Shown here in pieces: positions 48,901-62,236 of a DNA stretch of 64,000 nucleotides; within the stretch, counting starts at the first letter, position 1; the number at the start of each line of letters is the position of its first letter. The notes below the pieces were generated by a model that was not told where the DNA came from, did not search any database, and worked only from the letters and a program-made list of their open reading frames with translations. The stretch is taken from positions 13,604,953 to 13,668,952 of the forward strand of contig NC_088324.1 of NCBI RefSeq assembly GCF_910592395.1, in the 5' to 3' direction. Origin of the DNA: Lineus longissimus (taxonomy: Eukaryota > Nemertea > Pilidiophora > Heteronemertea > Lineidae). The translations under genes were made by a program, and so were the position numbers.

Positions 48901-51479
48901 CAAGAAAAAAGTGCATATATCCATGCCCATCTAATGAACTGTAACAATTACGTCAATATGTGATGAATGGTTGAGATTTTTTCAACAGGATTGTGAGTGA
49001 GTTTGTGAAAGTGTGAGAGGAAAGTGTTTGTTGGGCAATGTTGATTTCATTAAGTTCTTCTGTAGTCCACATGTATTTGAAATAGGGACTGGATTGCAGA
49101 ACTTGCTCAACCAAAGTTGTTTTTCCCCCAGCCGACCCAATGAAACGTCTAGAAAATCTGCAGCGAGCATATAATGGCTAATCAGGTTCTCATTTGTCAA
49201 AGCAGTTTTCCTCTGCGAGCTCCGTGATTAATTTTATTAATGGAATCGCTTTTGTAACTCTTAATCAGGCTTTGGGTTTCATGACTTTAGGCAGCATTGG
49301 ATAATTGTTAAAACTGAGCAAGTTTTTGAGCTGGAGAAATCTTTATTCAGTGGCTGAGCATTATGTGCTCCTAAAACTGCTGAACCAGTTTTGGCCCTGG
49401 CATTCCCTGTGACACCTGTTGTCCGCAGTGTCTCCATGAATCTGCGGCCAGCTCACCAGGCACACACCTCTACATGCCAAGCCCAACAACAGCGCTCACA
49501 GTGCCCAAAAAAAATCACGTCTGTGGGAGCAATGAACTCCGAACATATTAACGGTGATCGTCGGACTCATCTGCACCTTGAGCATGATGTTCTATGTCTC
49601 AAACATCACCCATGACTTGTTGCGTGATGTCATCGAGGATGTCATCTGACACAGCGTTACCTAGATTATGATGTGTCTGAAATCACTCGATTAATCACTT
49701 GTCACAAGTTTATCAGTCTCGAAAATGTAATTTTTCGGATTTGCTAGCGCTGTCATCAGACTTTAAATAAACAGTTCATCCTATACAGACACAAACAAAC
49801 TGGTGACATCAGCGATGGGCCAGCTGGCCGGATGGGATGCAACAGTTGTAATTGGTCTTCCTATTGATCAGAGGAAACTGGCCTTTAAAAAAACAATTCA
49901 GTCTTTAATATTGAAATTGAGAATGATTTATTGCATGCAGGTGCGATTAAGCTGAAATAATCTGTCATATCAGGTATTGGGTGACGAAACAACGGAAGAG
50001 AAGACAATATGAGACACTCCCTATTATAAATCTTGTTGGGTCAAATACATTTTGTCTGGTCATATGCCACATTCGTTCTGTTTTTAATACAGTACTTTTA
50101 TATACATGTATGTGGGAGTCGACATGACACGATATGATCATGTGCATTGACATCGCTGGAAGGAGCATGCCCCAACTGTCTTGTCTTTCATGCAGATTTC
50201 TACTTGATCATTAAGACTGACAGATGTGTCCCCCCCCCCCACACTGAGCATGTTGTGTAGAGCTGTATGTGGAGTGAGTGTCAATAGTGAGATGTAATGA
50301 ACAGCCCTTGAGTGCTGACATGACAGTATGTCCATTGCTTTGAGTGTTCCTCGTCCACAGTAATACTAATAAGTTTGTTTGTTTCCCTGTATCTCCCTCT
50401 ACGAAGGGAAAAAGTAAGCCTTATATCACCAAATCAAATTTTTATATCAATGCTGGTTTGGCAGCAATTCTTCAAAATATCACGAAAACGATATTCCCTC
50501 TCAATCAACTAGACTTTGATGTTTTCACCCCAAATCTTGGTTCAGTACTAAGACTGACATTGTCTTCCACGTCATCAAGAAAATTTTCAAAAATTGTTGA
50601 TATTTTGAGAACATGTCCAAGTTGTCATTTCATGATATTTAGAAGAATAAATGGTTTATTTGCACTGATATCGATATTTTGCTTTAGCATCAATCAGATT
50701 ATGTATCTATCATTACGTTCCAAAATTTGTTCTTCATTATTCAACATTTTATCGAAGGCGGTGCGGTTGGTACGAAAACATGGCAGGCAGACTCCTTCTG
50801 AACAATGTTGACATTTATCTCGGCCACTTGAGAAACAACAATGTCGGTAGTGATATTACCACTACTCATTTTACTTCATCACCAATCTATTTCTAAATTA
50901 GCCGACTAGAATTATACTATCATCTCATTTCAATATTTTGCTATATATTGTAATGTATGGCATTGTTCGGATAAACTGAGATGAACATCGACTGACTTCC
51001 AGGAATCCTATCACTTCTCAAAACGCAGGCATTGATCTGACTCAGTTGTAGGCCTACTTCGCAAATGATGGCATTATTTGTATTCTGATTGATATTCATA
51101 TTTTGTATTTTGTTTTTGTATTTTCCCCATCTTGAATTGAAAGCATTGTAGCCATTGATAATCATGCCCATCATGGAATTGGAACTGGTTTGCACAGCGA
51201 GGTTAATGTCCTGTGAACTGTAAGCAATTTTGAAATGATATTCTGATCGATTTCCTCTCTCAATGTATGAAATATATTATCTCAAGTATTCTAATCTATT
51301 CTAACAGTGACTGAGTTAAGATTATAGTATTTATAGTGGCCTTCGGTATCTGCACTTTAATATCTGATTAAGGCAGGAATCAATAAAACATTAGTGACCT
51401 TTAGTGTTCAATCAATAAGTGACATCAGATGTAGGGCTTGAATGTTGTGTACGTACTTAGAGTTCGACTTAAAGGGGAA
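45966..51479. other. Intergenic, no gene recognised
   Basis: No coding exon or RNA gene can be supported. GGTTGTGAC recurs at about 48503, 48531 and 48621, a loose repeat resembling part of the 43-bp minisatellite unit. A run of 11 C lies at 50230-50240. A 155-codon open frame at 50344-50811 is discussed under findings. Confidence 0.4.
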
Positions 51480-51617
51480 AGCATTCAAAGACATGGCAAT
51501 CAAAGTGAAGTGACCTGCCCAAGGACACAGGCAGTGTATCAGTAACTGGGATCAAACCCATTATGTTTAGATTATGAGCCTAGCAGCTGAACCACTGGAC
51601 CACACTGCCTTGCCATT
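51480..51617 (-). mobile_element. tRNA-derived SINE, copy 1
   Basis: Read on the minus strand, the element starts with a tRNA-like head: A-box-like TGTGGTCCAGTGGTTCAGC and B-box-like GGGTTTGATCCCAG. A tail follows with GTGTCCTTGGGCAGGTCACTTCACTTTGATTG split across the region. A diverged second copy with the same tail lies at 56395-56525. Confidence 0.65.
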
Positions 51618-51941
51618 ACAGTTCATCCTCTAAGAAAAAATACATGTTTTTGCGCAGAATTATTCCATCTATCCTCCCTAAGGGGAGCTGTTTCCATTGT
51701 TTTCAACGAATGCAAAAATAACAAAAGAGGACAATTTCCTAGGCACTTCAGTGCAAAAATAGCTTATAGGCCGATAGAAATAGATCGATTGCTATTCATA
51801 AAACATCCTTTCTAGTGGAACTTTGAACGAATGGCAGCCTCATAGCAAGAGGGATGATGGTCATTCTCCAGCTGCAAGGACGACCCTTTTTTATATGGGG
51901 ATGTCAGGGCATAATATCAGTCCTGCTAGGGTGTTTCTGTG

Positions 51942-52100
51942 AGGTGAAATAGGCCTAATATTATGTGGAGCGACGGACAACTTTCAAAGATGGGTGGTAC
52001 AAGTGGCATCAGTGTGTAAGGTGAAATATAGGCCTAATACTATGTGGAGCGACGGACAACTTTCAATGATGGGTGACAGGTACAAGAGGCATCAGTTTGA
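51942..52100. repeat. 79-bp tandem duplication
   Basis: Two units, at about 51942-52020 and 52021-52100, share TATGTGGAGCGACGGACAAC at 51962 and 52041, 79 bp apart, and both carry TAGGCCTAAT and GGCATCAGT. Only a few bases differ, plus a small insertion in the second. The open frame that crosses it is not supported as coding. Confidence 0.8.
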
Positions 52101-53270
52101 TGCAAAAGTGCAAGATATCATAAGACTCGAGTCTCCTGATGGTGAGACACAACCAATTTATTACAACCGTATCAAAACACGGATATCGCCCACGGATAAG
52201 AAACTGAACACAAGAGATGCCAGCATGATGAGAAAGCCATATCTGGAGGGAGCAGTGAAAATAGCTGCATCTGTGTCGTATCCATGGGGATGGAACGACA
52301 GGAAAATCGTTTTCTCTATTTTGGGTTTGTGGCCGCTGGTTTTGACAAGCTAACTATTCATTCAGACTATTAGCCTGGATGATAGTTATTCATTCACTTC
52401 AAAAATGTACATCTCAGCCTGTTCAATTGATCATTATTGGACATAAAATATCAGTTTTGACATAATTTCAACCTGAAATCATGATATTATGATTCGGGAA
52501 TGTCTAAAATGCCTTTATGGCATCCACTTGACCTAGTATGCTTCTTGACCTCCATACTTGACCAGCACTGACTCCACGACCGAAATTGACCTGCGTTACT
52601 TGAATGTACTCTTAACTGATCCAGGAGACGATATCACCCTCACTCTGCACACCTCGATAAGTTATTATTAGATGGTCGTCATCAGGTGGTCGGCGGACCG
52701 CAAAATTTGATCAGTCAGTGATGATGGTGGTGATATATTGGCTGATTATTTCTGACGCATATGTCGTTGTGGGTCCACAAATCATTCAGAATCATCTGGC
52801 AGTAAATGCCAAACAGTCTGTATTTCTCTTCCAAATTGATTTGAATGAGCAGGCTACAGTCTTGTTCACACATTCACGCCTGACCCCGTTCAACGAGTTT
52901 TGTTACTTTCTCTGGCGTCAATAGCACTCACAGACGCAAACACCTTCTCATGAAGTACATTTGACTTCGATATCTTTTCCAATGACAATTGGTCTTCATG
53001 TGCAACCTCATGCTAGCTCATTCTGCCGGCGATCAATGGCAGGTTTCTTTGCGATGGAAATAGTTGGTCTAGCTTTATGACCTAGTCTCATCGGTGTTGG
53101 TTCTAGTCTCTATTCCAGTCAATGACGGCTGCCGTTGTCTATCTCAATGGCACAGACCACTGAAACAGTCAATAGGCAGTATTGCCTACTACTGTTTGTA
53201 GTTTGAATTGGAGGTGGTCTCTATTTGCAACTGTCTGAGTCATTGGAAAGTCACAGAAACTCTTAGAATA
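52101..53270. other. Intergenic, no gene recognised
   Basis: No exon, RNA gene or repeat can be supported in this stretch. Confidence 0.35.
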
Positions 53271-53562
53271 TGTTATGTATAGTTTAGACCCCTCCATGAG
53301 GAGGCTCAGCATTAGGACCCTCCATCACGTGACCACGTGGAAGGATGCTGGTCAAGATATAAACTGGGTCAAGCCATCAGAAGTGCGCGGACCTCCGTCT
53401 GTATAGGCCACGCTTGAGTTTCCCTTGAGTTTCGGAGTTATCTTGCTGGTCATCCAACCTTTGCCGTGATTAAGTGCACCGCTGTTAGGATTCTTGTGGT
53501 GAATAAACTATATATAAAAGAATGTGATTCGTCAGCTCCATTTATGATGTACGATCCCAACA
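53271..53562 (+). mobile_element. Probable solo LTR
   Basis: The 292-bp block begins TGTTATG and ends CCCAACA, giving the TG...CA boundaries and a short TGTT/AACA inversion of retroviral-type LTRs. Inside, in LTR order, are a TATA-like AGATATAAACT near 53356 and an AATAAA near 53501 followed by ATATATAAAAG. No primer-binding site, gag-pol or second LTR adjoins it, so it would be a solo LTR. A clear target duplication was not seen, which limits confidence. Confidence 0.45.
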
Positions 53563-56394
53563 TGACAATAAGTAGTATGTAACACTTTTCAAGCTGAAAT
53601 AACTGATTGGCTTTATTGACATCACTTCTGTGACCTCACCACTTCATGCGACCCACAGTAACACGAGATAGCCTTCACAAGGCCAGGTCAACTCTTCCAT
53701 CTTGTAGCATCTTGTGAGGTTTTTTTCAGCAATTTCCGCTTATCTCTGCTACCAGGGTGATGAGATGAAACCAAGAGTACATATCGCTGTGTCAAGCAGC
53801 GCTGATGACCCATTGGCATACCAATTTGGCAATTTTCCCGGAGCTGCCACTTCCCTGTTGGCAACTGACAACGTTGATGGCCCTCGATGTCGGATAACAA
53901 CGAGGGTTGCCGATAGCCTGGCGTTAGCGGTCAGACAGCTGTTTATCAATTCAAGTCACTGTTGGTGCAGTATTGCTGATGGCTGTGTGTGAGATGGAAA
54001 CTGAGAAACAGTGCGGTATGGCAATCATATGTAGTCTCTCTCAATACATCTCACTGGTAAATGGTGACATTTTCAGACAGGAGGGGTGAGAATTATCCCG
54101 GCCAATCTGTTCAAGATGTAGGCAATGCTTTATGTCAATCCCAGATCAGGGCTAGGCTGGAGGGCTATGCTTTGACACATCCCTCATCCTAGTTCAGCCT
54201 ATCTTACATTTTCTGAAACTATTTGCAGATGTTGCCAGTGCTACAGGGTTAAAAGATTGTCAGCTATCTTGGTCCTTTCCTGAAAGATATGCAGTTTTTA
54301 AGTCCATAAAATATTGATAACTCTTATCATGGCATGAATAAATTCATCATGGCCCCGCTTGAGTCATGCCCCGAGCGCACAGGTGAAATTAATCGGCTAT
54401 GACTCTGAAATTTCAATCCGGATGAAGAACTCTCTAAAAGTCATCGCTAAGAAATCTGTGAGGCTTCTCATATTCTGACACTGATAGTCTCATTCTGACA
54501 GAAATGTGCAAGATATCATCAGCTTTTTCAAGTTTATGAAAAAAGCCAAATGATGTCAGCCTACAGGACCAACTCTACGGAGACAGGTACATCCGAAGAA
54601 TAGGGCTGACTGTCCAGGCAGTTAACGCAGAGAAGAAGTAGAGACTGCCGATCTGTTTGGCAATATGCACTGACCGGAGGTGGACTGGCAGTGAGTAATC
54701 TGCTGGATGACTACTCCCATGATGGTAAAAAGTTGACTTTGCTATGCCTAGATCTGTCACCCAAATGCACACATAATTGTCAACACTGAGATAAGACCAG
54801 CTAATTTGATATACCAACCAATGGCTGATGCCAAGACAGCCACAAAGTATCAATATTTGTATTGTTTTGTGACCATTGATTGTTGGTTATTTGCAATTTG
54901 GCGTCGGGTTTATACCATAGGCACTGTTTGCATACAATGATCTGATTTCCTGTCCAAAAATGTCCACATTTAAACGATTTCTCTGGATAATTGTTACATT
55001 ACTAACTGTACGAGTATCATTCGACGATGGTAACGATCACAAAATTAGTGCGTGAAAATAAATTTTGAAGATTAATGATGATCAGTGTATGTGTACTATC
55101 TCTACCATATTTGGTAATAATTGCATAATTAATGCTATTTGATATTATCAATAGTACAATTGTGGTCCATAGGGTACAATTTATTGCCGAGGACATCAGT
55201 AATACTCAGTATTACTAATTGCATATATAATTTAGAAGAGCTGGAGGGGGACGTATTACCATTACCATTCAGGCAAACACATTCTTGGATCACATGCTTG
55301 ATGTCATCTTATCCTGAACCCCGCCTCAAAAGTCAACATTTCAGAGATTAGGCATGCTGTCACATGGCTAAGAGTCGCCCAGATACAGGGACCTTGCACA
55401 CAGTCCATCATTATATAGGGCAGAGGACCCAGACCACATTGTAGGGTATAGAAATAAGCTCTGCGCAGATGTCGCATGTGGCAAGGTATGTTACATTTGA
55501 ACAGTATATTGATATCAAATACAAAAAGTAACAATCATTGCGTAATCACATAACAATCATTGTTTAATCACAATCATGATTAACCACAAGAACATATTAA
55601 CACACTATAATTCGTCTTTTTGTGATTGATCAACTGATTGTCATAGCAACTCACTTAATTACCAAATGTGATTACCTGGACTGAAACAATATCATATGAT
55701 GACAATTGACTCCAAACAGATAACCGTTTTTCCGTAATGAACTCATTTATCTTTTGATTGGTTATGTTGCCATGGTTACTGTAACTTCTCAAGATGCTTT
55801 GGGTGCATGATGCAAACCGAAATTGCTAATCATCAGGCTGATTGCAGAGGCTAGGTGAACCATACTTAGCATTGGAAAGAGGACATGAGAACACCATGAA
55901 AAGAAGAGGCACGATGATCTTAAAAAATGAATGTTGATGTGTGGAAAACCAAGGATAGCGTCTTAGCTAGTCCCGCTTTAAATCTTGGGAAAACATATGT
56001 CACGAAACAGAAAAGTTCTTGACAACAGTTGATATTATCTTTGGATAAGAGTATTTGCCAACCTATCCCTTGGTCAGTTTATTGACACGATGTAACGCAA
56101 CATTTAAGCTAATACACATAACATTTTTCTAGATTAGGAATTAACCACAATAAAAAACTGGTTCACTCTGGACTTACAGAGAATCTCTGCAATGCAAACA
56201 GCTTTGATATAATCTTAGCAGTTAATAAAACTAGTCTTATAAATTTTCTCTCACACATACATCTACTGCTAATACGATCATAGAAGTAAATGTTAGTGTA
56301 TTGACCATATCCACGCATCGATGACAATTAAGTCAATTTTTTGTCACTGGGATTTCATAAAATTTTGTAAGGGTGACAACTGAGGTATAAATAA
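53563..56394. other. Intergenic, no gene recognised
   Basis: No exon, RNA gene or element can be supported. Open frames here are short and overlap on both strands, as expected by chance. Confidence 0.35.
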
Positions 56395-56525
56395 ACTGTA
56401 AACCATCTATTTCAAGGCATATTCAAAGGACGAGTGGTAATCAAAGTGAAGTGACTTGCCATAGGTAACAAGTAATGCATCTGTATCTGGTATTAAACCA
56501 ACGATTCCAAGTGACTTGACCACTC
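56395..56525 (-). mobile_element. tRNA-derived SINE, copy 2
   Basis: On the minus strand it begins GGTAGAGTGGTCAAGTCACT, with a weak B-box-like GGTTTAATACCAG. It then shares the tail CAAGTCACTTCACTTTGATT with the copy at 51480-51617. It is more diverged than that copy. Confidence 0.6.
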
Positions 56526-59500
56526 TACCCACAGATGGCCAGCGGCAGTGCTCCCATCCTTCATCCTTCTTGGTCTTGCAACCATGGCGTTGAATAACCT
56601 GGTTAGAGACATCTGCCTGTTTTTCTTTTGTCTGTGAATCGTGTCGGAGGGATCAATAAAGCTTAGCTGCGAGACTTGGCAATGTCTTTGAGGATGTCTT
56701 GGGTATTGATTCATGTAATGACCATTTAGTATTCGTCTTGAGCCGGTCTTAAGCCTCTTTTTAGGCAAGACCATTTTCTGTGGCACGTGGATGCATCCGT
56801 GGATCGATTTTTTCGAGGTTTGTATATTTGTATCTAGATCTGTAGCCTTAGAAGTATCCATTTACCGTCCTTCGTGGAGCATGCCTCTTGCATCTGTATA
56901 GATAGAACTGTGTAACTGTGGCAACAACGTGACATATGGCCGAATGTACACCAGTTAGGATTTCTTTGGTTTTCATGGATATCACTGTAGGTTTGTATCT
57001 TTATCTCAGCTTTCGTTTATGCTTGTGACGTTGCCTTGAGTTTGACAAATTTTTACCTCAGAATTTATCCATTCAAATGCGGAATGATAAAGGTAATTTG
57101 CTGTGTGTTTTTCTTTCTTTTGTCTGTGCCGCAGGACAAATTAACGAAAATGAACATTCCAGCTGCACAGTAACCGCTCATGTCACCCAAAGACCCACAA
57201 TGCAACTACGGGTTCCTGCCTATAGTCCTCCTTTAAGTCATATCATTTCCATAATTAGCCGACACTTCAAAGACTTCAGACACAGCGTGGGCTGAAAGAA
57301 GCTCCTTATGAATCTAGCATGTCTAAGATGATCATCTCATGTTGAAGTGATATAGGTATTCAACGAATGTGTGAGAAACCAGTCGTGTATGTATTGGGCC
57401 TTTTCTGTGAAGTTTGACATCAATTTTCAACATTCCCTCCGGCCATGCCAAGGCAAATTTAAGCCTTGTACTTGAGGATGTAAGTTGCCCCAAAGTGGGT
57501 TATTTCATGGTGTGGAAATGCAATTTAGCCTTGGACAAGAACTGTAAGTCACATATTGATGAGCCCTACTGTCTCGAGATAAATGTGAGAATACTGGTTC
57601 GTTATACCTCAAATGCTTATCCACTGGACCTTAACATTCGGTGAGTCGCAAATGCAGCCTCAATCAATTTTCACTTTAAAGTGGATTCTGCCTTTCCGAG
57701 TGGAAAATGTCAATTTACTCGAATAGTTGGTTTTAAATCCACTCTCGTGATGAAAATGTGTGTTTAATTGCATTCCCTACATTTCCTTTCCATTAGACTG
57801 GTTCAATGGAGTCGTTGTGATGGATGTAGTTGTGGAGGATGCATTTAAAGGCTACAGACAAGATAATCGGGAATTGACTTCAAATCTTGTGGTCAGGATC
57901 TGGACTTTCTTTTTGGCTCACTGGTATGTCGAGTCTATACCATAGCACAGTGTCTGTCATTCATCATCGTCATCGTCAGCATCCCAGTCATCTTTGCCAG
58001 TGAACAATTCACAAAATAAGGACCTGTCCCCTGACCGCTTAAGCTATAAATATATGAAACTTAGTACACATGACCCTCTAGGTCAGATGACCTCTGACGA
58101 TGAATTTCAGCTTGGTCTGGTTCTTGACTAAGCCACCAGGGGGCCAAAACTGAAAACTGAAAACTTAATATCTCATTTATTACTGATTTGTTTTAGGAGC
58201 AACAGTAATTGAGCCAATTTATCATGTGAAAGACCCATATTGTCTGAATTTTCCACCTTTTTATGTTGCAATGTTCCTGATGAAAGTGATTATTCGTGTA
58301 AAACCTCATAAATGAAGTAACGGAGAGGAAGCTCCCCGGAGAGTTACATGACAGAATTCGCCAGACAAAAAATCTTAATTGGCTGAGAGCTGGCAGCAGT
58401 GAGTCAGGAAGCAGCGGCTCTATTGCAGACTGTCAGGATGGAAGTTTGCCGGAGTACTGTAAATTACATTCCAGATCATACATCATTGTAGGGAAATCCC
58501 AACAGAATAAATTGACTAGCTGTTATGAAAAAGTTGTGATATGGGTTTGACCATTGAGGATGCAATTGTATGTAGCGGTTGGTCGGAAACCAAGATCACA
58601 TTCTGTGAATATTTATCTACAGTGTCAAATACAAGTTTGACTACATATAAGCAGAATGTGTCCATGTATACTGAATTCCAGCAGTGTTTCTAAGGCAATC
58701 TTTATACCAGTCCTTCCCTCACCACTCCTAACGTCTTTCTTCAGATAATGAACTTTCCTCAGTGACTCATCTATCCTTTATCGAATGGACCGCGTTTGCC
58801 AGCAATCTAGACGAGACTGTGGCTGTCTTGCGCGGAGCATACCAATGAGGTGCTGTGCACGCTATGGATCATTACGTTCTGAAATTAACCCTCAGAAATG
58901 ACGGCCATGAGATTGAGTGGTGCTGGTCTTAGCTTCTTGATTGGAGCCCAAGTTCGCTTCAGACGCTCATCCATTATGAAGTGTCGAGGCAAACAGAATA
59001 TGGGATGATATACTGAGGTTTGTCATCCTCTTAGAAAAAATATTTGGCCAAGAAAGACGAGGTGGCTTGATACAGGTCAACTGCCCAGACAGAATTTGCA
59101 AAAAACATAACTTGCGAAAAGGAAAGCCATGTTGTCCCTTGAACGCCTTGCTTGTTCATTGAGAAAGAAAGTCCTGGATTCTCTCCAGAATCGCATTCGG
59201 GCCCTAATATGTGGTTAGCCAGCAGTGTTTACCCCTAGGCTATGTGGTTCCTCGGTGTTGGCCAGTGAAAGCTTCAGGTAATCTCCAATTCAAGTCACGA
59301 TCAGTAAACAAAAACCTCTCACTTGTTTCAGATTCTTGTCACACTCTGAACGAGTATTAAATCAACATCATTTCATTGACCGGGAATCTGAAGTTTTGCA
59401 AGGGAAAGGTGTGGTGTGTCCGTGTTGACTACTCTGGTAATGAGACTTGGAAAATGATATAGGGAGTTGCATCTGGTATCTCAATAGATTTGATCTGTCT

Positions 59501-59717
59501 ATATCTAATAGTAATCATCTTAGGTATATTGGTGGTGTCCCTGTTTCTAAGAGATATAAAAATCGACGGATAAGTGAATCTGATCTATACTTGCTGTCGG
59601 TAAAGTTTAAAACTGGTCTGCACGTACAGGGCTATTTCAGCAACTCACTGTCTCTTCCCTCTGTCTCTGATCTTGGACAGGCACAGTTAGCCAAACTTGT
59701 ATCTCATCTCCATGTTC
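56526..59717. other. Intergenic, no gene recognised
   Basis: No exon, RNA gene or element can be supported. Confidence 0.35.
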
Positions 59718-59850
59718 ACCCTGGTCAAATAATACATGTCTGCCAAGGTCCTCCCTTTGTCTGGCATTGTATCTCATAACCATGTGCATACCCTGGTCAA
59801 ATTTACATTTCCGCCAAGGTGCTCGATTGGTTTTCTGATGAACATTTCTT
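59705..59850. repeat. 72-bp tandem duplication
   Basis: ACCCTGGTCAAAT occurs at 59718 and 59790, 72 bp apart, preceded in both by ATCTCAT and followed in both by a CCAAGGT phrase. The two units are about as long as their spacing and moderately diverged. Confidence 0.65.
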
Positions 59851-59889
59851 ATTTCCGTGTTTCCTCACAGAAATCACGCAGGATATCGC

Positions 59890-60320
59890 AGCTGTGTCAA
59901 TGTCCTCTCAGCGGGGAGAGATCGCCCAATACCTGGCTGTCCAATAATATTCGTCATTATCGCAGGCTATGGGCAAATTGTATTGGATTCTTCATTATCC
60001 AGCTTTGATGACTTAAGTGGGCTCACACCTGGTGTTAAAATCCCTTACCCGATTATCAGGGCTATGCTCTGTATGTACAGAAAGGCCAGCAAATGTCTTG
60101 TAAGAGGGACTCGTAACCGAACCTGCATCTCATCATTATGTGCAAAATTTGTCCACCAATCTGTGTATGTGTCCTTGCGGAGATGGCTCGCATGTCTCAG
60201 ACGTGTCAATGTTCCTGTTTGAGAGAGATCATGCGATGTGGCCGCATGATAATATTCACCATCATAGAATTGGTATACTAAGTGGACTCAGACATGGGGT
60301 TAAAATCACTTTCACGATCG
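59890..60320. repeat. Diverged direct repeat
   Basis: Two stretches share, in the same order, GTGTCAATGT, AGAGATC, ATAATATTC and AGTGG-CTCA followed by GGTTAAAATC (first near 59894-60045, second near 60204-60310). Spacing varies by tens of bases, so the duplication is old or has indels. No coding role is evident. Confidence 0.45.
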
Positions 60321-61987
60321 CACAGTCTAAAATCTTAGTTACACAAACTGCATACTGAGACTGTGATGAGCAATAGTCGGAGTACATTGATGAAAAGGAG
60401 ATCAAAACCTAAAGTTTTCTTTGAGAAGTTAATGTACATATCCTTTTCAGCTGCTGTGTGAGAACTATTTGACCAAGAAGAATCACACTTGGAAGAAATT
60501 GGCCAAGCAGTTTTCACACAGTTGCCCAAAAAGGCTGTGGACATTTACCTCTAAGCCAAAAGCTTGCAACTTTCTCGGGGAGGATTTTCTTTTGCTGGAG
60601 GAATTCTACCCTGTGATTGCATCGCTTCTCTCCAAATCAATTTGTCAGTCTGAAAACAAAGAGTTTGGTGGTGGAAGTAATGGAACCTGGTTGATTAAAC
60701 CAAAGCAGAAAAATGGCTTTGATGAATAATTCAGTGCACGAAAGTCAGGTTTGATCCGGGGTTCATCGCTCATTCAGATGCATATGAGCTTTGGTACTTA
60801 TCAAAGGCGGGGCCATTTTTACCTCATGGTTGGCTGGATTGGTTTTACATCAATTTGCACTTGTGTGTAGGAAAAGTGTTACGATGAAAGGGAATAGGTT
60901 GGTGTAAAGATGCAATGTGTAAGCCTTTTTCCCTGCAATGTTTTGTCTTGAGATTTCTTGGATGGTTAAGTAATGATGTTATAATGGGATGAATCTGTCT
61001 GTCTTTTCAGTGCATTAGATATTTGAGGACTTTGAGAAGTGAAGCTTGATGTGACCAGGATACCTCCGAATGCTGTTAACTGCATCTTCTTTGATGTCTC
61101 TCTACTTGAACAAAAACTGGTGAGTTTCTTTTATGAGTCTCTGTAAAGAGTTTCCTTGCAAACTTAAGACTTCATAACCAAAAAAACCAGCTTGCTGTCT
61201 TCGCTTCTCCCCTGCCCTTGCCAGGTCTACCCTGCTAATCCAACATCTTATTGCGAGCACATTTTCCCTATGCCCTTGCGCCTGTCATTCCCCTTGCAAT
61301 TGCCCACGAAGCCAGACGGAAGTGGGACCTAATTGGATAGGTTGCTGCTGTGCTACTGTCACTTTGGATCAAGGCAGTGAGAAATACGCCCGGAAGGGAC
61401 TCGCACTTTAGAAAATTGCTTCATAAACAGGGAAACATCATCCACAAACCTGAGGTGAAGCTTGCTGTGCTGTTGTTATTGCAACAGGAGTACCGACCAT
61501 GCCTGCCATTGCAGGGCAGGAGGGCATGCATCAAATTGCAGGGTATTTCCAGTACTGTGGTTGGAAGGGGTATTTGCAGGGTTGCAGTGGTGTTTGCAGA
61601 CCACTGCTCTGTAGTGAGGGACTGGTACCCTAGTACGTTCATGGTGCAAGCTGCTTAGGCATATACCTTGACAATCACAGTCCTGCATATTGTTTTTGGA
61701 TGGAGGGAGTTTTTGGTATGAGTCATTTTCGGCACGGGTTAGTTGTACTACACTGTGCTGCACTTGGTCCAAGTGCAATTGGAAGGCCTGGGGGATGTAC
61801 TTATAGACTTGGAAATGAAGTATAGAGACTTGTTTCAGAAGATCAAAAAGTCCATTAGGATCAGACCAGCAATCTGGTTAGCGCAACCCACATGGATCTT
61901 GCGGCTCAATTGCGACCAAGCTATGAACGGTCACAATCCGTTTATGAAAGCGAGTAATTTGTGAGTGTGGTCTATTATTGATGCGTA
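60321..61987. other. Intergenic, no gene recognised
   Basis: No exon or RNA gene can be supported. A locally GC-richer stretch at 61440-61640 has overlapping short open frames on both strands without recognisable motifs. Confidence 0.35.
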
Positions 61988-62236
61988 ATCAGCCTTGAAT
62001 GGTTGATTAGGGTGGCTGGTCGACCCTTCATTGATCAGTCACAGCTACTATAGGATGAGGATGCTATTCAATATACCACAAAAAAGGGCTTTTGCCACTG
62101 ATATTTATGGAAAAGGCTAGGTTATGCTGTGGTCTGATACTGTGTGTATTCAGACTTAATGGTTGATTAAAGGAGGCTGGTCGACCCATCATCGATCAGT
62201 CATGTCTACTGTAGGATGAGGAGGTACTAAATGAGT
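61988..62236. repeat. 161-bp spaced direct repeat
   Basis: GGCTGGTCGACCC recurs at 62014 and 62175. Flanks also match: AATGGTTGATTA before it, GATCAGTCA and TAGGATGAGGA after it. Each repeated block is about 85 bp, separated by about 75 bp of unrelated sequence. Confidence 0.7.

Noticed and set aside
51994-52353. 119-codon plus-strand open frame
   Set aside because: It starts inside the 79-bp duplication, has no recognisable motif and no convincing splice sites.
59447-60222. Overlapping open frames of 90-121 codons near 60 kb
   Set aside because: They lie in diverged non-coding duplications, change frame between the copies and show no known motif.
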